From Sphingomonadaceae bacterium (GTDB lineage Bacteria; Pseudomonadota; Alphaproteobacteria; Sphingomonadales; Sphingomonadaceae): 6,032 nucleotides of DNA. The DNA lies in the NCBI GenBank assembly GCA_947446935.1, contig CANFIV010000104.1:1-6032 (forward strand), read 5' to 3'. Below are positions 1-4,926 of this stretch, piece by piece. Positions within the stretch are counted from its first letter, which is position 1, and each line of letters opens with the position of its first letter. A model generated the notes under the pieces. The model was not told the origin of the DNA and did no database searches. It saw only the letters and a program-made list of their open reading frames with translations. A program made the translations under genes and the position numbers.

Positions 1-248
1 AGCCGCGCCCCGCCTCCGCGCGCGCTGCCCGGCGATGTTTCGACCAATGGCGCGGCCCAGCAGCGGTTCATCAGATCGACCAGTTGCCACGCCCGCCGAT
101 AACTCATCCCCATCCGCCGCCCCGCGCCGGAAATCGAGCCCTCCGCCGTGATCGCATCGAGCATGTCCGCCTTGCCCGGCCCCATGGCAATCGCATCGCC
201 GCAGAGGATCTGGAGCTTGAGCTTGAACGGAGAAGGGGCGCTGGTCAT
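1..248 (-). CDS. ModE-type winged-helix transcriptional regulator, N-terminal part (runs off left edge)
   Basis: Reading the minus strand from the ATG at 248-246 gives 82 complete residues with no stop before the window edge, so the 3' end is missing. The protein begins MTSAPSPFKLKLQIL. Residues 37-61 contain GSISGAGRRMGMSYRRAW followed by QLVDLMN, the helix-turn-helix of the ModE N-terminal domain. E. coli ModE has the matching GSISQGAKDAGISYKSAW. Residues 69-82 (VETSPGSARGGGAR) match the glycine-rich wing that follows it in the family. Family members are cytoplasmic DNA-binding proteins. Full ModE also has C-terminal molybdate-binding domains, but many alphaproteobacterial homologues are about 120 residues and carry only the winged helix; the window does not show which type this is. 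No good Shine-Dalgarno sequence precedes the ATG, but the N-terminus aligns with the family, which supports the start. No ModE operator-like palindrome is visible upstream. The molybdate link is therefore by family only. Confidence 0.85.
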   Translation of the reverse strand, partial: MTSAPSPFKLKLQILCGDAIAMGPGKADMLDAITAEGSISGAGRRMGMSYRRAWQLVDLMNRCWAAPLVETSPGSARGGGAR

Positions 249-268
249 GCTACAGGATGTAACCCCGC

Positions 269-296
269 AGCCCCGACCGCTCAAGCGGCGCGGGCT
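269..296. other. Interrupted GC-rich hairpin in intergenic DNA
   Basis: Positions 269-281 and 284-296 can pair as two 5-bp helices (AGCCC with GGGCT, and CCGCT with AGCGG) separated by a 3x3 internal loop, with only a 2-nt gap at the tip. It lies upstream of the ModE-type gene and beyond the RTX terminator. It has no T-tract on either side, so it is not a clear terminator. Its function is unknown and it may be chance in GC-rich DNA. Confidence 0.25.
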
Positions 297-328
297 CGGG
301 GTTGGGGCATGGCGTGCGATCCCCGCTT

Positions 329-375
329 ATGCTGAGCTTTTCTAAGCACTGTCCTTGCATTGGCAGCGCAGGACT
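329..375. repeat. Degenerate sphingomonad-type dispersed repeat (REP-like)
   Basis: ATGCTGAGCTTTTCTAAGCA at 329-348, followed by CTGTCCTTGC, resembles a short intergenic repeat I recall from many sphingomonad genomes (core GCTGAGCTTGTCGAAGCAC followed by TGTCCTT). An inverted GTCCT/AGGAC pair lies at 351-355 and 370-374. This copy would have two substitutions in the core and a poor second half. The identification is from memory and from one copy, since no second copy is present in the window. Confidence 0.3.
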
Positions 376-404
376 GACTCCGGTCGAAGCCTTCGCGGAG
401 CAGC

Positions 405-449
405 CTGCAACAGAAAAGGGCAGGGCCGCGCGAAGCGAACCTGCCCTTT
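405..449 (-). terminator. Rho-independent terminator of the RTX gene
   Basis: A perfect 10-bp inverted repeat, AAAGGGCAGG at 415-424 and CCTGCCCTTT at 440-449, encloses a 15-nt loop. Read on the minus strand, the stem starts about 20 nt after the RTX stop codon and ends in CCCTTTTCTGTT, a short T-rich tract. Position, stem strength and T-tract together fit an intrinsic terminator for the RTX gene. It also separates that gene from the ModE-type gene downstream on the same strand. Confidence 0.75.
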
Positions 450-469
450 CCTGCCCGCAAAGAAAGCTG

Positions 470-1537
470 TCAGAGTACGAAGTCGCTCGCGTCCAGCGTC
501 GGTACGTGGTCGAGCCGGATGACGAAGTCGGCAGTGCCGTCGCCGTTGGTGTCGCCGGCCACGAAGGTGTGGCCCTTGATCAGTTCGTAGCGCAGTTCGC
601 CCGCTGTATTGCTGAAGGCGGCGGTGCCGATAAAGCTGAAGGCCTGATCGCCATCGGTGTTCACGTCGGCATCGACTGCGGAGAGATCGATGTGATCGCC
701 CTGCTCGTGGCTGAAATCGGCAACGAGATCCGCACCCTTGCGCACCGCGCTGGCGAAATCGCCGTCGGCGAACACGAAAGTATCCGCGCCGAGCCCGCCG
801 ACGAGGACATCGCGGCCTGCGCCGCCCGCCAGGATGTCGTCGCCTGCACCGCCCTTGATCACGTCATTGCCGTCCGCGCCGCTGAGGTCGTCCGCGCCCA
901 AGCCGCCGTCAACCCGGTCCGCACCTGCGCCGCCGTCGATGGTGTCAGTGCCTTCGCCGCCCTGCAGGATATCGGTGCCGGCATCGCCGGTCAGGGTGTC
1001 GTTGCCCGTGCTGCCGACGAGATGGTCGTTGCCGTCGCCACCGTCGAGTGTGTCGTTGCCGACGCCGCCGTTCAGAAGGTCGTTGCCGGCATCGCCGCCG
1101 AGGGTGTCGTCGCCAGCGCCGCCGCGGATGTGGTCGTCGCCTGCGCCGCCGTGCTCGGTGTCGTTGCCCTTGCCGCCGCGGATAGTGTCGTTGATGTTGC
1201 CGTCGTGGTCCTGATCGTCGGCGATGCCATCCTTGTGATCACCGCCGGGGCCGCCGTGCGCGTCGGGGCCGGGCAGGATCGGGGTGCCGTCGAGCGTGGT
1301 GATAGTCATGCCGCCATCGACATAGAGCGAAGCATCGTCGGTGGTGTCGGCGGTCTGGTGGAACACGTCGAGCGCGATATGGTCGGCAAACGTGCTCGTG
1401 AGCGTGACATCGCCCGTTCCCGCATCGAATGAGAGGACCTGATTGGGATGCAGGTGCACGGCCTCGGTCGAGCCATCCTCAACCTTGAACATATCAATCG
1501 AATCGGCGTTGACTATGAACTGGAAGATATCAGTCAT
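470..1537 (-). CDS. RTX calcium-binding protein with serralysin-type C-terminal domain, probably secreted by type I secretion
   Basis: A 355-residue acidic protein. Residues 1-88 match no domain I recognise. Residues 89-120 are an Asp/Gly/His-rich linker. Residues 121-255 are 15 consecutive nonapeptides of the GGxGxDxxx type (for example GGAGDDHIR, GGVGNDTLD), which fold into a calcium-loaded parallel beta roll. Residues 256-355 match the C-terminal domain of serralysin-type (M10) peptidases, with VADFSHEQGDHIDLSAVDAD, GELRYE, GDTNGDGTADF and a final DASDFVL. In RTX proteins this end carries the uncleaved type I secretion signal, and there is no N-terminal signal peptide, as expected. No HExxH zinc-protease motif or other catalytic domain is present, so it is an RTX protein with no enzyme module. 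No ABC exporter, membrane-fusion protein or TolC gene is in the window. The ATG at 1537 is chosen because AAGGA lies 8 nt upstream. An in-frame TTG at 1591 would add 18 unlike residues. The gene appears monocistronic, with its own terminator. Substrate or partner is unknown. Confidence 0.88.
   Translation of the reverse strand: MTDIFQFIVNADSIDMFKVEDGSTEAVHLHPNQVLSFDAGTGDVTLTSTFADHIALDVFHQTADTTDDASLYVDGGMTITTLDGTPILPGPDAHGGPGGDHKDGIADDQDHDGNINDTIRGGKGNDTEHGGAGDDHIRGGAGDDTLGGDAGNDLLNGGVGNDTLDGGDGNDHLVGSTGNDTLTGDAGTDILQGGEGTDTIDGGAGADRVDGGLGADDLSGADGNDVIKGGAGDDILAGGAGRDVLVGGLGADTFVFADGDFASAVRKGADLVADFSHEQGDHIDLSAVDADVNTDGDQAFSFIGTAAFSNTAGELRYELIKGHTFVAGDTNGDGTADFVIRLDHVPTLDASDFVL
773..1177 (-). 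repeat. RTX repeat tract: 15 tandem 27-bp units
   Basis: This is the coding stretch of the 15 GGxGxDxxx nonapeptides. Most units follow the consensus. Units 4 and 8 (GDAG), 7 (GSTG) and 12 (GADG) have lost the second glycine of the GG pair, so slightly irregular units recur along the roll. The DNA units have diverged in sequence, which suggests an old array, not a recently expanded one. Confidence 0.85.
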
Positions 1538-1545
1538 TAGCGGGA

Positions 1546-1550
1546 TCCTT
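1546..1550 (-). promoter_or_regulatory. Ribosome binding site of the RTX gene
   Basis: AAGGA on the minus strand, 8 nt before the ATG at 1537. It decides between this ATG and the in-frame TTG at 1591. It overlaps the TAA stop of the possible small ORF upstream (TAAGGA). I could not place a convincing -35/-10 pair for the RTX gene in the remaining upstream DNA. Confidence 0.65.
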
Positions 1551-1686
1551 ACTTGGGAGACCCGATCCAAATCACCACAAAAACCTGCCAAATTGTAAAT
1601 GCCGCGCAGTAGATGGCGAGCAGCTTGATGGCCTGGTTGCCATGCCGCGTGAGTCGATGGAAAAAATTAACGATCGCCTGCAGCAA
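1549..1686 (-). CDS. Possible small membrane protein ORF upstream of the RTX gene (tentative)
   Basis: On the minus strand an open frame of 45 codons runs from a TTG at 1686 to a TAA at 1549-1551. Its C-terminal half contains the hydrophobic stretch AIKLLAIYCAAFTIWQVFVV followed by IWIG, long enough for one membrane helix. It is preceded by a basic segment (HRLTRHGNQ), so it would insert with the N-terminus inside. Codons in the first two thirds mostly end in G or C, as in real genes here. Against it: there is no ATG. The purine-rich AAGGAAGG abuts the TTG and suits the following CTG only slightly better. I recognise no homologue. If translated, its stop lies inside the RTX ribosome binding site, so the two could be translationally coupled. 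It may equally be a chance open frame or the remnant of a longer gene. Confidence 0.22.
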   Translation of the reverse strand: MLQAIVNFFHRLTRHGNQAIKLLAIYCAAFTIWQVFVVIWIGSPK

Positions 1687-1765
1687 CCTTCCTTGGGCGG
1701 TACGCCGGAGCTACCATCCAAGTCCGCAGTGGCCGCTCTCCAAAACTTATTTCACGGGTTCCGAT

Positions 1766-2737
1766 TCAAGCCGCCTCGCGCGCTGCGCCAAGCATGCGAT
1801 CCGCCAGTCGTCGACCTGAAATCCAGGCGCATTCGACTCGCGGGCCCAGCAGCCAGTCACCGCATGCCCCGATGCGCAGCGCCCCGTTCCAAAGGCAGCT
1901 GAGGCCGGTACCGGCCGAAAGCGCATAGCGCCAACGATGGATCGACTGTGCCATCGGCGCGGACAGCGCCCCTCCGGTCGCCTTTGCCAACGCGCCGAGG
2001 AGGTGCGGGCCGACGTCTTCCGGTGTCATCTCCAGATGCGCGGTGGACCATTGCGGCGTGGCCTGAACCACCCAGCTTTCGGGTCCGCCGCGGCCTGGCT
2101 TGGCGCTGTTGCGCGCCGCCCAAGCGAGAAGGCCGTGATCACGCACGGTATGTTCGCCAAACGGCAGCGGCGCGTCGAAGGCAAACATGCCGGTCCAGCA
2201 CGGTTGCGAGCGGGCATAGAGCGCGGCACGCGCCAGATCGAAATCATGGAGCGTGAGAATGGGGGCGGCCTGCTCGGCGGGGAGTGCGAGCACGGCGGCA
2301 TCGAAATGCCTGAGCGGCATGCCTTCACCGAGCAGGCGCCAACGCCCACCCTCACGCGCCAGACCGCTGACATGGTGGGCGAAATGCACATCATGTTGTG
2401 CAGCAAGTTCCTGCAAGACGGAGTTCATCGTCGGCACGCCGATCCAGGCATCAGGCCGGGCTTCAGGCCAGCGCGCGGCAAGACCTGCTTCCGACCAGCG
2501 CGCCACTTCGTCTGCAAATCCGGGATCGCGCACGGTGAAATATTGTGCACCGAAATCAAACGAGGCGGAACCCTGGGGGGTATCCAGCAGCCTGGAAGCC
2601 ATGCGCCCGCCAGGGCGGCGACCCTTGTCGAACAGCGTGACGGACCAGCCGCTTGCCGCCAGAACTTGCGCGCAAGAGAGGCCGGCCATGCCAGCCCCGA
2701 TGATTGCTACAGTGGGCATCGTTCGGATGACCGTCAC
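1766..2737 (-). CDS. Renalase-like FAD-dependent oxidoreductase (amine-oxidase superfamily)
   Basis: A 323-residue flavoprotein. Residues 10-20 hold the dinucleotide-binding GAGMAG motif after a hydrophobic strand, with an acidic residue at the end of strand two (VTLFDKGR). Residues 39-49 (GRRPGGRMASR) are the second FAD motif of the amine-oxidase/renalase group. HRWRYA at 267-272 and GDWLLGPRVECAWISGRRLA at 293-312 are the C-terminal FAD-contact segments typical of this family. Length fits bacterial renalase-like proteins (about 310-340). Characterised bacterial renalases oxidise wrongly reduced NAD(P)H isomers to NAD(P)+; whether this one does is unknown, and the family also holds uncharacterised oxidoreductases. 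It is cytoplasmic, with no signal peptide. The GTG start at 2737 overlaps the folE stop (GTGA), indicating translational coupling. An ATG at 2719 (MPTVAIIGAG) is a real alternative that still keeps the whole Rossmann strand; neither has a strong Shine-Dalgarno sequence. No clear terminator follows. Confidence 0.82.
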   Translation of the reverse strand: MTVIRTMPTVAIIGAGMAGLSCAQVLAASGWSVTLFDKGRRPGGRMASRLLDTPQGSASFDFGAQYFTVRDPGFADEVARWSEAGLAARWPEARPDAWIGVPTMNSVLQELAAQHDVHFAHHVSGLAREGGRWRLLGEGMPLRHFDAAVLALPAEQAAPILTLHDFDLARAALYARSQPCWTGMFAFDAPLPFGEHTVRDHGLLAWAARNSAKPGRGGPESWVVQATPQWSTAHLEMTPEDVGPHLLGALAKATGGALSAPMAQSIHRWRYALSAGTGLSCLWNGALRIGACGDWLLGPRVECAWISGRRLADRMLGAAREAA

Positions 2738-3360
2738 CGGCGCCCCATCAGCGCGAGCACTTCCTTCCGGCTGCTTGGATTATCGAGAAAGCAGCCGAGC
2801 ATGCGGCTGGTGATCATGCCGACGCCGGGAGTGCGCACGCCGCGCCCGGTCATGCAACCGTGCTGCGCCTCGATCACTACGGCCACGCCCTGCGGCTGGA
2901 GATTCTGCCAGATGCACTGCGCGACTTCGCTGGTCAGCCGTTCCTGGATCTGCAGGCGGCGGGCATAACCTTGAAGCACGCGCGCCAGCTTGGAAATACC
3001 CACGACGCGGTTGCGCGGCAGATAGGCGATCGACGCGGTGCCGGTGATGGGTGCGAGATGGTGTTCGCAGTGCGACTGGAAGGGAATGTCGCGCAGCAGC
3101 ACGACCTCGTCATACCCCGCAACTTCGCTGAAGGTGCGCTGCAGGTGGAGGCCCGGGTCCTCGTCATATCCTGCGCAATATTCGCGCCAGGCGCGAGCCA
3201 CGCGCTTGGGCGTATCGGAGAGGCCTTCGCGCTGCGGGTCGTCTCCGGCCCAGCGCAGCAAGGTGCGGATCGCCTCCTGAACGGGTTCGGGCACGGCCAG
3301 CTTGCCGCTTTCGTCGAGCGAATCAAAATCGTGGCTGACGTAGTTCAAGGCAATCTCCAT
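2734..3360 (-). CDS. folE: GTP cyclohydrolase I (FolE)
   Basis: A 208-residue enzyme that converts GTP to 7,8-dihydroneopterin triphosphate and formate, the first step of tetrahydrofolate and pterin synthesis. It is a cytoplasmic homodecamer in the characterised family. Residues 96-104 (SHCEHHLAP) give zinc ligands Cys98 and His101 with catalytic His100. HGCMTGRGVRTPG at 167-179 gives the third ligand, Cys169. The 71-residue Cys-Cys spacing equals that of E. coli FolE (Cys110, Cys181), so the active site is intact. Residues 40-60 (DDPQREGLSDTPKRVARAW) are the conserved N-terminal motif. The ATG at 3360 fits the family length; GGATC, 6-10 nt upstream, is a weak ribosome binding site. It is the first gene of a two-gene operon, with the FAD oxidoreductase following by a GTGA overlap. 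It is divergent from the LOV-HTH gene, so the two could share control sequences. Confidence 0.95.
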   Translation of the reverse strand: MEIALNYVSHDFDSLDESGKLAVPEPVQEAIRTLLRWAGDDPQREGLSDTPKRVARAWREYCAGYDEDPGLHLQRTFSEVAGYDEVVLLRDIPFQSHCEHHLAPITGTASIAYLPRNRVVGISKLARVLQGYARRLQIQERLTSEVAQCIWQNLQPQGVAVVIEAQHGCMTGRGVRTPGVGMITSRMLGCFLDNPSSRKEVLALMGRR

Positions 3361-3555
3361 GCGTGATCCGGCGACGCAGCCTGATCCGGTTGCGAAAACG
3401 CCGGGCGCAAGCCTTGGACGCGCGGCGCACTTGCCCTACGCAAACTTAATTACCCATGCGGCTCACTTATGGCTAAGATCGGGAAGGGCCCTGTTTTTGG
3501 GAACATGGACCTAAGGGCAATTGCGCTTCAGGCGCAGGAGCCGAAGGGGAAGAGC
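3361..3555. promoter_or_regulatory. Divergent control region between folE and the LOV-HTH gene
   Basis: This non-coding stretch (or 108 bp if the LOV gene starts at 3469) must hold the promoters of both folE and the LOV-HTH gene. It contains recurring TTGCG/CGCAA pentamers: TTGCG 3390-3394 with CGCAA 3406-3410 as an inverted pair; TTGC 3431-3434 with CGCAA 3439-3443 as a second, tighter inverted pair; and TTGCG 3521-3525, overlapping the palindrome GCAATTGC (3517-3524). TGATCCGG is repeated directly at 3364-3371 and 3382-3389, 18 bp apart, next to the folE start. An AT-rich patch at 3441-3453 is the most promoter-like segment, but I cannot assign -35 and -10 boxes with confidence. Confidence 0.45.
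3544..3549 (+). promoter_or_regulatory. Ribosome binding site deciding the LOV-HTH start
   Basis: AAGGGG lies 6 nt before the ATG at 3556 and is the only strong Shine-Dalgarno sequence near any in-frame start of this gene. The ATGs at 3469 and 3505 have none at proper spacing. Confidence 0.6.
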
Positions 3556-4146
3556 ATGACAATAGGCGCAATGATAGACAACAGCCTCGTGGCAGCGGTG
3601 GTGAGCAACCCTCGTCTTCCCGACAATCCTATCGTGGGTTGCAACACCGCGTTCATGGAATTGACCGGCTACGGGAAAGACGAAATCATTGGCCGAAATT
3701 GCCGGTTTCTGCGGGGGCCAGGCACTGAACCGGAGCTGACCGCCCAACTGCGCACGGGCATTGCGTCGCGTATGCCGGTGATGGTGGAGATCCTGAACTA
3801 CAAGCGTGATGGCACCCCGTTTCGCAACGCTGTGATGATCGCACCGATCTTCGATGCGGCGGGCGAGCTAGAATGGTTCCTTGGCAGCCAGGTGGAAATC
3901 GCGGGGGCAGCAGATGCTGTGCCGAGCGCCCGCGTTGCTGAAGCGCGCGAAAAGGTAGCCGCGCTTTCGCGCCGTCAGCGCGAAATTCTGGAATGCATCG
4001 CCGCTGGCCGGCTGAACAAGCAGATCGCATATGAACTCGGGCTCAGCGAGCGGACCGTGAAGCTGCACCGCGCCGCAGTGTTGCGCGCGCTGGGCGTGCG
4101 CACCAGCGCCGACGCGATCCGTATGGCGATCGAAGCAGGCCTCTGA
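3556..4146 (+). CDS. LOV-HTH blue-light photoreceptor and transcription factor (EL222-like)
   Basis: A 196-residue protein with an N-terminal LOV (PAS) domain, residues about 4-115, and a LuxR-type helix-turn-helix, about 137-196. GRNCRFLRG at 46-54 is the LOV signature; Cys49 is the residue that bonds flavin C4a after blue light. NYKRDGTPFRN at 81-91 supplies the two flavin-contacting Asn residues, and Gln112 in FLGSQVEI is the signalling glutamine. The HTH starts at LSRRQREIL, with recognition helix SERTVKLHRAAVLRAL at 164-179. The whole protein aligns without gaps to EL222 of Erythrobacter litoralis as I recall it, including the linker. EL222 is monomeric in the dark and dimerises on DNA when lit to activate transcription; the same is expected here. 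The start at 3556 is chosen for its ribosome binding site. An in-frame ATG at 3469 would add 29 residues and match EL222 length, but has no Shine-Dalgarno sequence and its codons (CTA, AGG, ATT) look non-coding. It is convergent with bchJ and divergent from folE. Confidence 0.93.
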   Translation: MTIGAMIDNSLVAAVVSNPRLPDNPIVGCNTAFMELTGYGKDEIIGRNCRFLRGPGTEPELTAQLRTGIASRMPVMVEILNYKRDGTPFRNAVMIAPIFDAAGELEWFLGSQVEIAGAADAVPSARVAEAREKVAALSRRQREILECIAAGRLNKQIAYELGLSERTVKLHRAAVLRALGVRTSADAIRMAIEAGL

Positions 4147-4149
4147 GGG

Positions 4150-4169
4150 ACCTGCCCTCTCGGACAGGT
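4150..4169 (+). terminator. Stem-loop just after the LOV-HTH stop codon
   Basis: ACCTG at 4150-4154 pairs with CAGGT at 4165-4169. One C/A mismatch and two more C-G pairs continue the stem around a TCTC loop. It begins 4 nt after the stop codon. The sequence after it (TGAGAG) is not T-rich, so it may be a 3'-end stabilising hairpin, not an intrinsic terminator. Confidence 0.35.
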
Positions 4170-4245
4170 TGAGAGCCGGAGCCGGCGACCCCACCTCGAT
4201 GATATCGGGTCGAGGGAGCACAGCTCCTCTTCGCGGTTGCACATG

Positions 4246-4300
4246 GGCGCGGGCTTTCCGGTTCCCCCCGCTTCACCGGGAGGTCCGCGCCTTAGTTTCC
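4246..4300 (+). terminator. Nested stem-loop in the convergent intergenic region
   Basis: GGCGCGG at 4246-4252 pairs with CCGCGCC at 4285-4291. Inside it CCGGT (4258-4262) pairs with ACCGG (4275-4279). Read on the plus strand it is followed by TTAGTTT, so it could end the LOV-HTH transcript. It could also slow transcripts leaving bchJ on the other strand. The rest of 4147-4338 holds one more weak inverted pair (CCTCGA 4194-4199, TCGAGG 4210-4215) and no supported gene. Confidence 0.4.
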
Positions 4301-4338
4301 CGAGCATCTTTTGGCGAAGAACGCGGAGTGTCTCGTCT

Positions 4339-4926
4339 CTATCGCCAGCGGATGACGAAGCGACATGCTTCATCCCCATGGGCGCAGCATTCCTCTTGGG
4401 AAACGGTCACGCTCGGCGAGACGAGCGTACGGAAAAGATGGGTGAACACGCCGCGGTGCCATGGGCATCCGGGCATCGCGATAGGATTGCCCGCAATCGT
4501 GATCGTGATTGCGCCATTGCCAGTGTGGGCGGAAAAGGCGCCAGAGCCGGCAAAGGTCCAGGCATGCTTCGCAATCGCGCTGACCAGCAGGCGCGCTGCC
4601 CATGCGGCCGGTATCCGGCGCAGCAACCATTGCGCGCCGCGCGGAATACGGTGCGCGAGGAGATAGTCTGCGGTGCGTTGACCCGCTTCCCACGAAAGGT
4701 CGTCCCAGTCGCGGCCATGCCGTTCCATAACTGTCTGGTGCAGCGCGGCGGCCTCGCGCTCGTCGGTCATCCGCTCTGGCGCGGCGGCGAGATATTTCGC
4801 AAGGCCTGCCGCACGGAGCGCAGTGCGGCGTTCCTCCGCGCCGAACCGGTCCTGCAGCACATCGGCGAGCTGGATGATCGCGTTCGGGCCGACCTTTCCT
4901 GCGAGTTCTGCGGCAACCGCGCTCAT
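4339..4926 (-). CDS. bchJ: Bacteriochlorophyll biosynthesis protein BchJ (V4R domain)
   Basis: A 195-residue protein whose C-terminal half is a V4R (4-vinyl-reductase-type) domain. It has [20 protein letters not shown] at 146-165 and the family's cysteine-rich ending [16 protein letters not shown] at 180-195, with candidate metal- or ligand-binding Cys154, Cys180, Cys181 and Cys188. No signal peptide or membrane helix is apparent. BchJ was first named as the reductase of the 8-vinyl group of (bacterio)chlorophyll precursors. That reaction was later assigned to BciA/BciB, and work in green sulphur bacteria suggested BchJ instead handles or delivers the substrate, so the exact role is open. Its ATG overlaps the bchE stop as ATGA, with no good ribosome binding site of its own, so it is probably translated by coupling to bchE. 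The bchE-bchJ order is the same as in purple bacterial photosynthesis clusters, which supports the name. Confidence 0.88.
   Translation of the reverse strand: MSAVAAELAGKVGPNAIIQLADVLQDRFGAEERRTALRAAGLAKYLAAAPERMTDEREAAALHQTVMERHGRDWDDLSWEAGQRTADYLLAHRIPRGAQWLLRRIPAAWAARLLVSAIAKHAWTFAGSGAFSAHTGNGAITITIAGNPIAMPGCPWHRGVFTHLFRTLVSPSVTVSQEECCAHGDEACRFVIRWR

Noticed and set aside
302..1432. Long plus-strand open frame (376 codons) antisense to the RTX gene
   Set aside because: Its Val/Ala-rich repetitive translation is the mirror of the GGxGxD codons on the other strand. The minus-strand frame has clear RTX repeats, a serralysin-type end, a ribosome binding site and a terminator.
1642..1902. Plus-strand 86-codon frame starting MPRESMEKINDRLQQ
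   Set aside because: The first part looks protein-like, but it runs antisense into the conserved C-terminus of the FAD oxidoreductase, turns Arg/Pro-rich there, and lacks a ribosome binding site.
1937..2968. 343-codon plus-strand open frame across the FAD oxidoreductase and folE
   Set aside because: It spans two well-supported minus-strand genes and has no recognisable motif. It is an antisense shadow typical of high-GC DNA.
3408..3420. AGCCTTGGAC considered as an EL222 binding site
   Set aside because: It matches the recalled RGNCYWWRGNCY consensus in only one half, and the spacing of the second half is wrong.
3492..3505. TGT-N8-ACA inverted motif considered as a PpsR/CrtJ site
   Set aside because: PpsR/CrtJ sites have a 12-nt spacing (TGT-N12-ACA). 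No such site occurs in 3361-3468 either.
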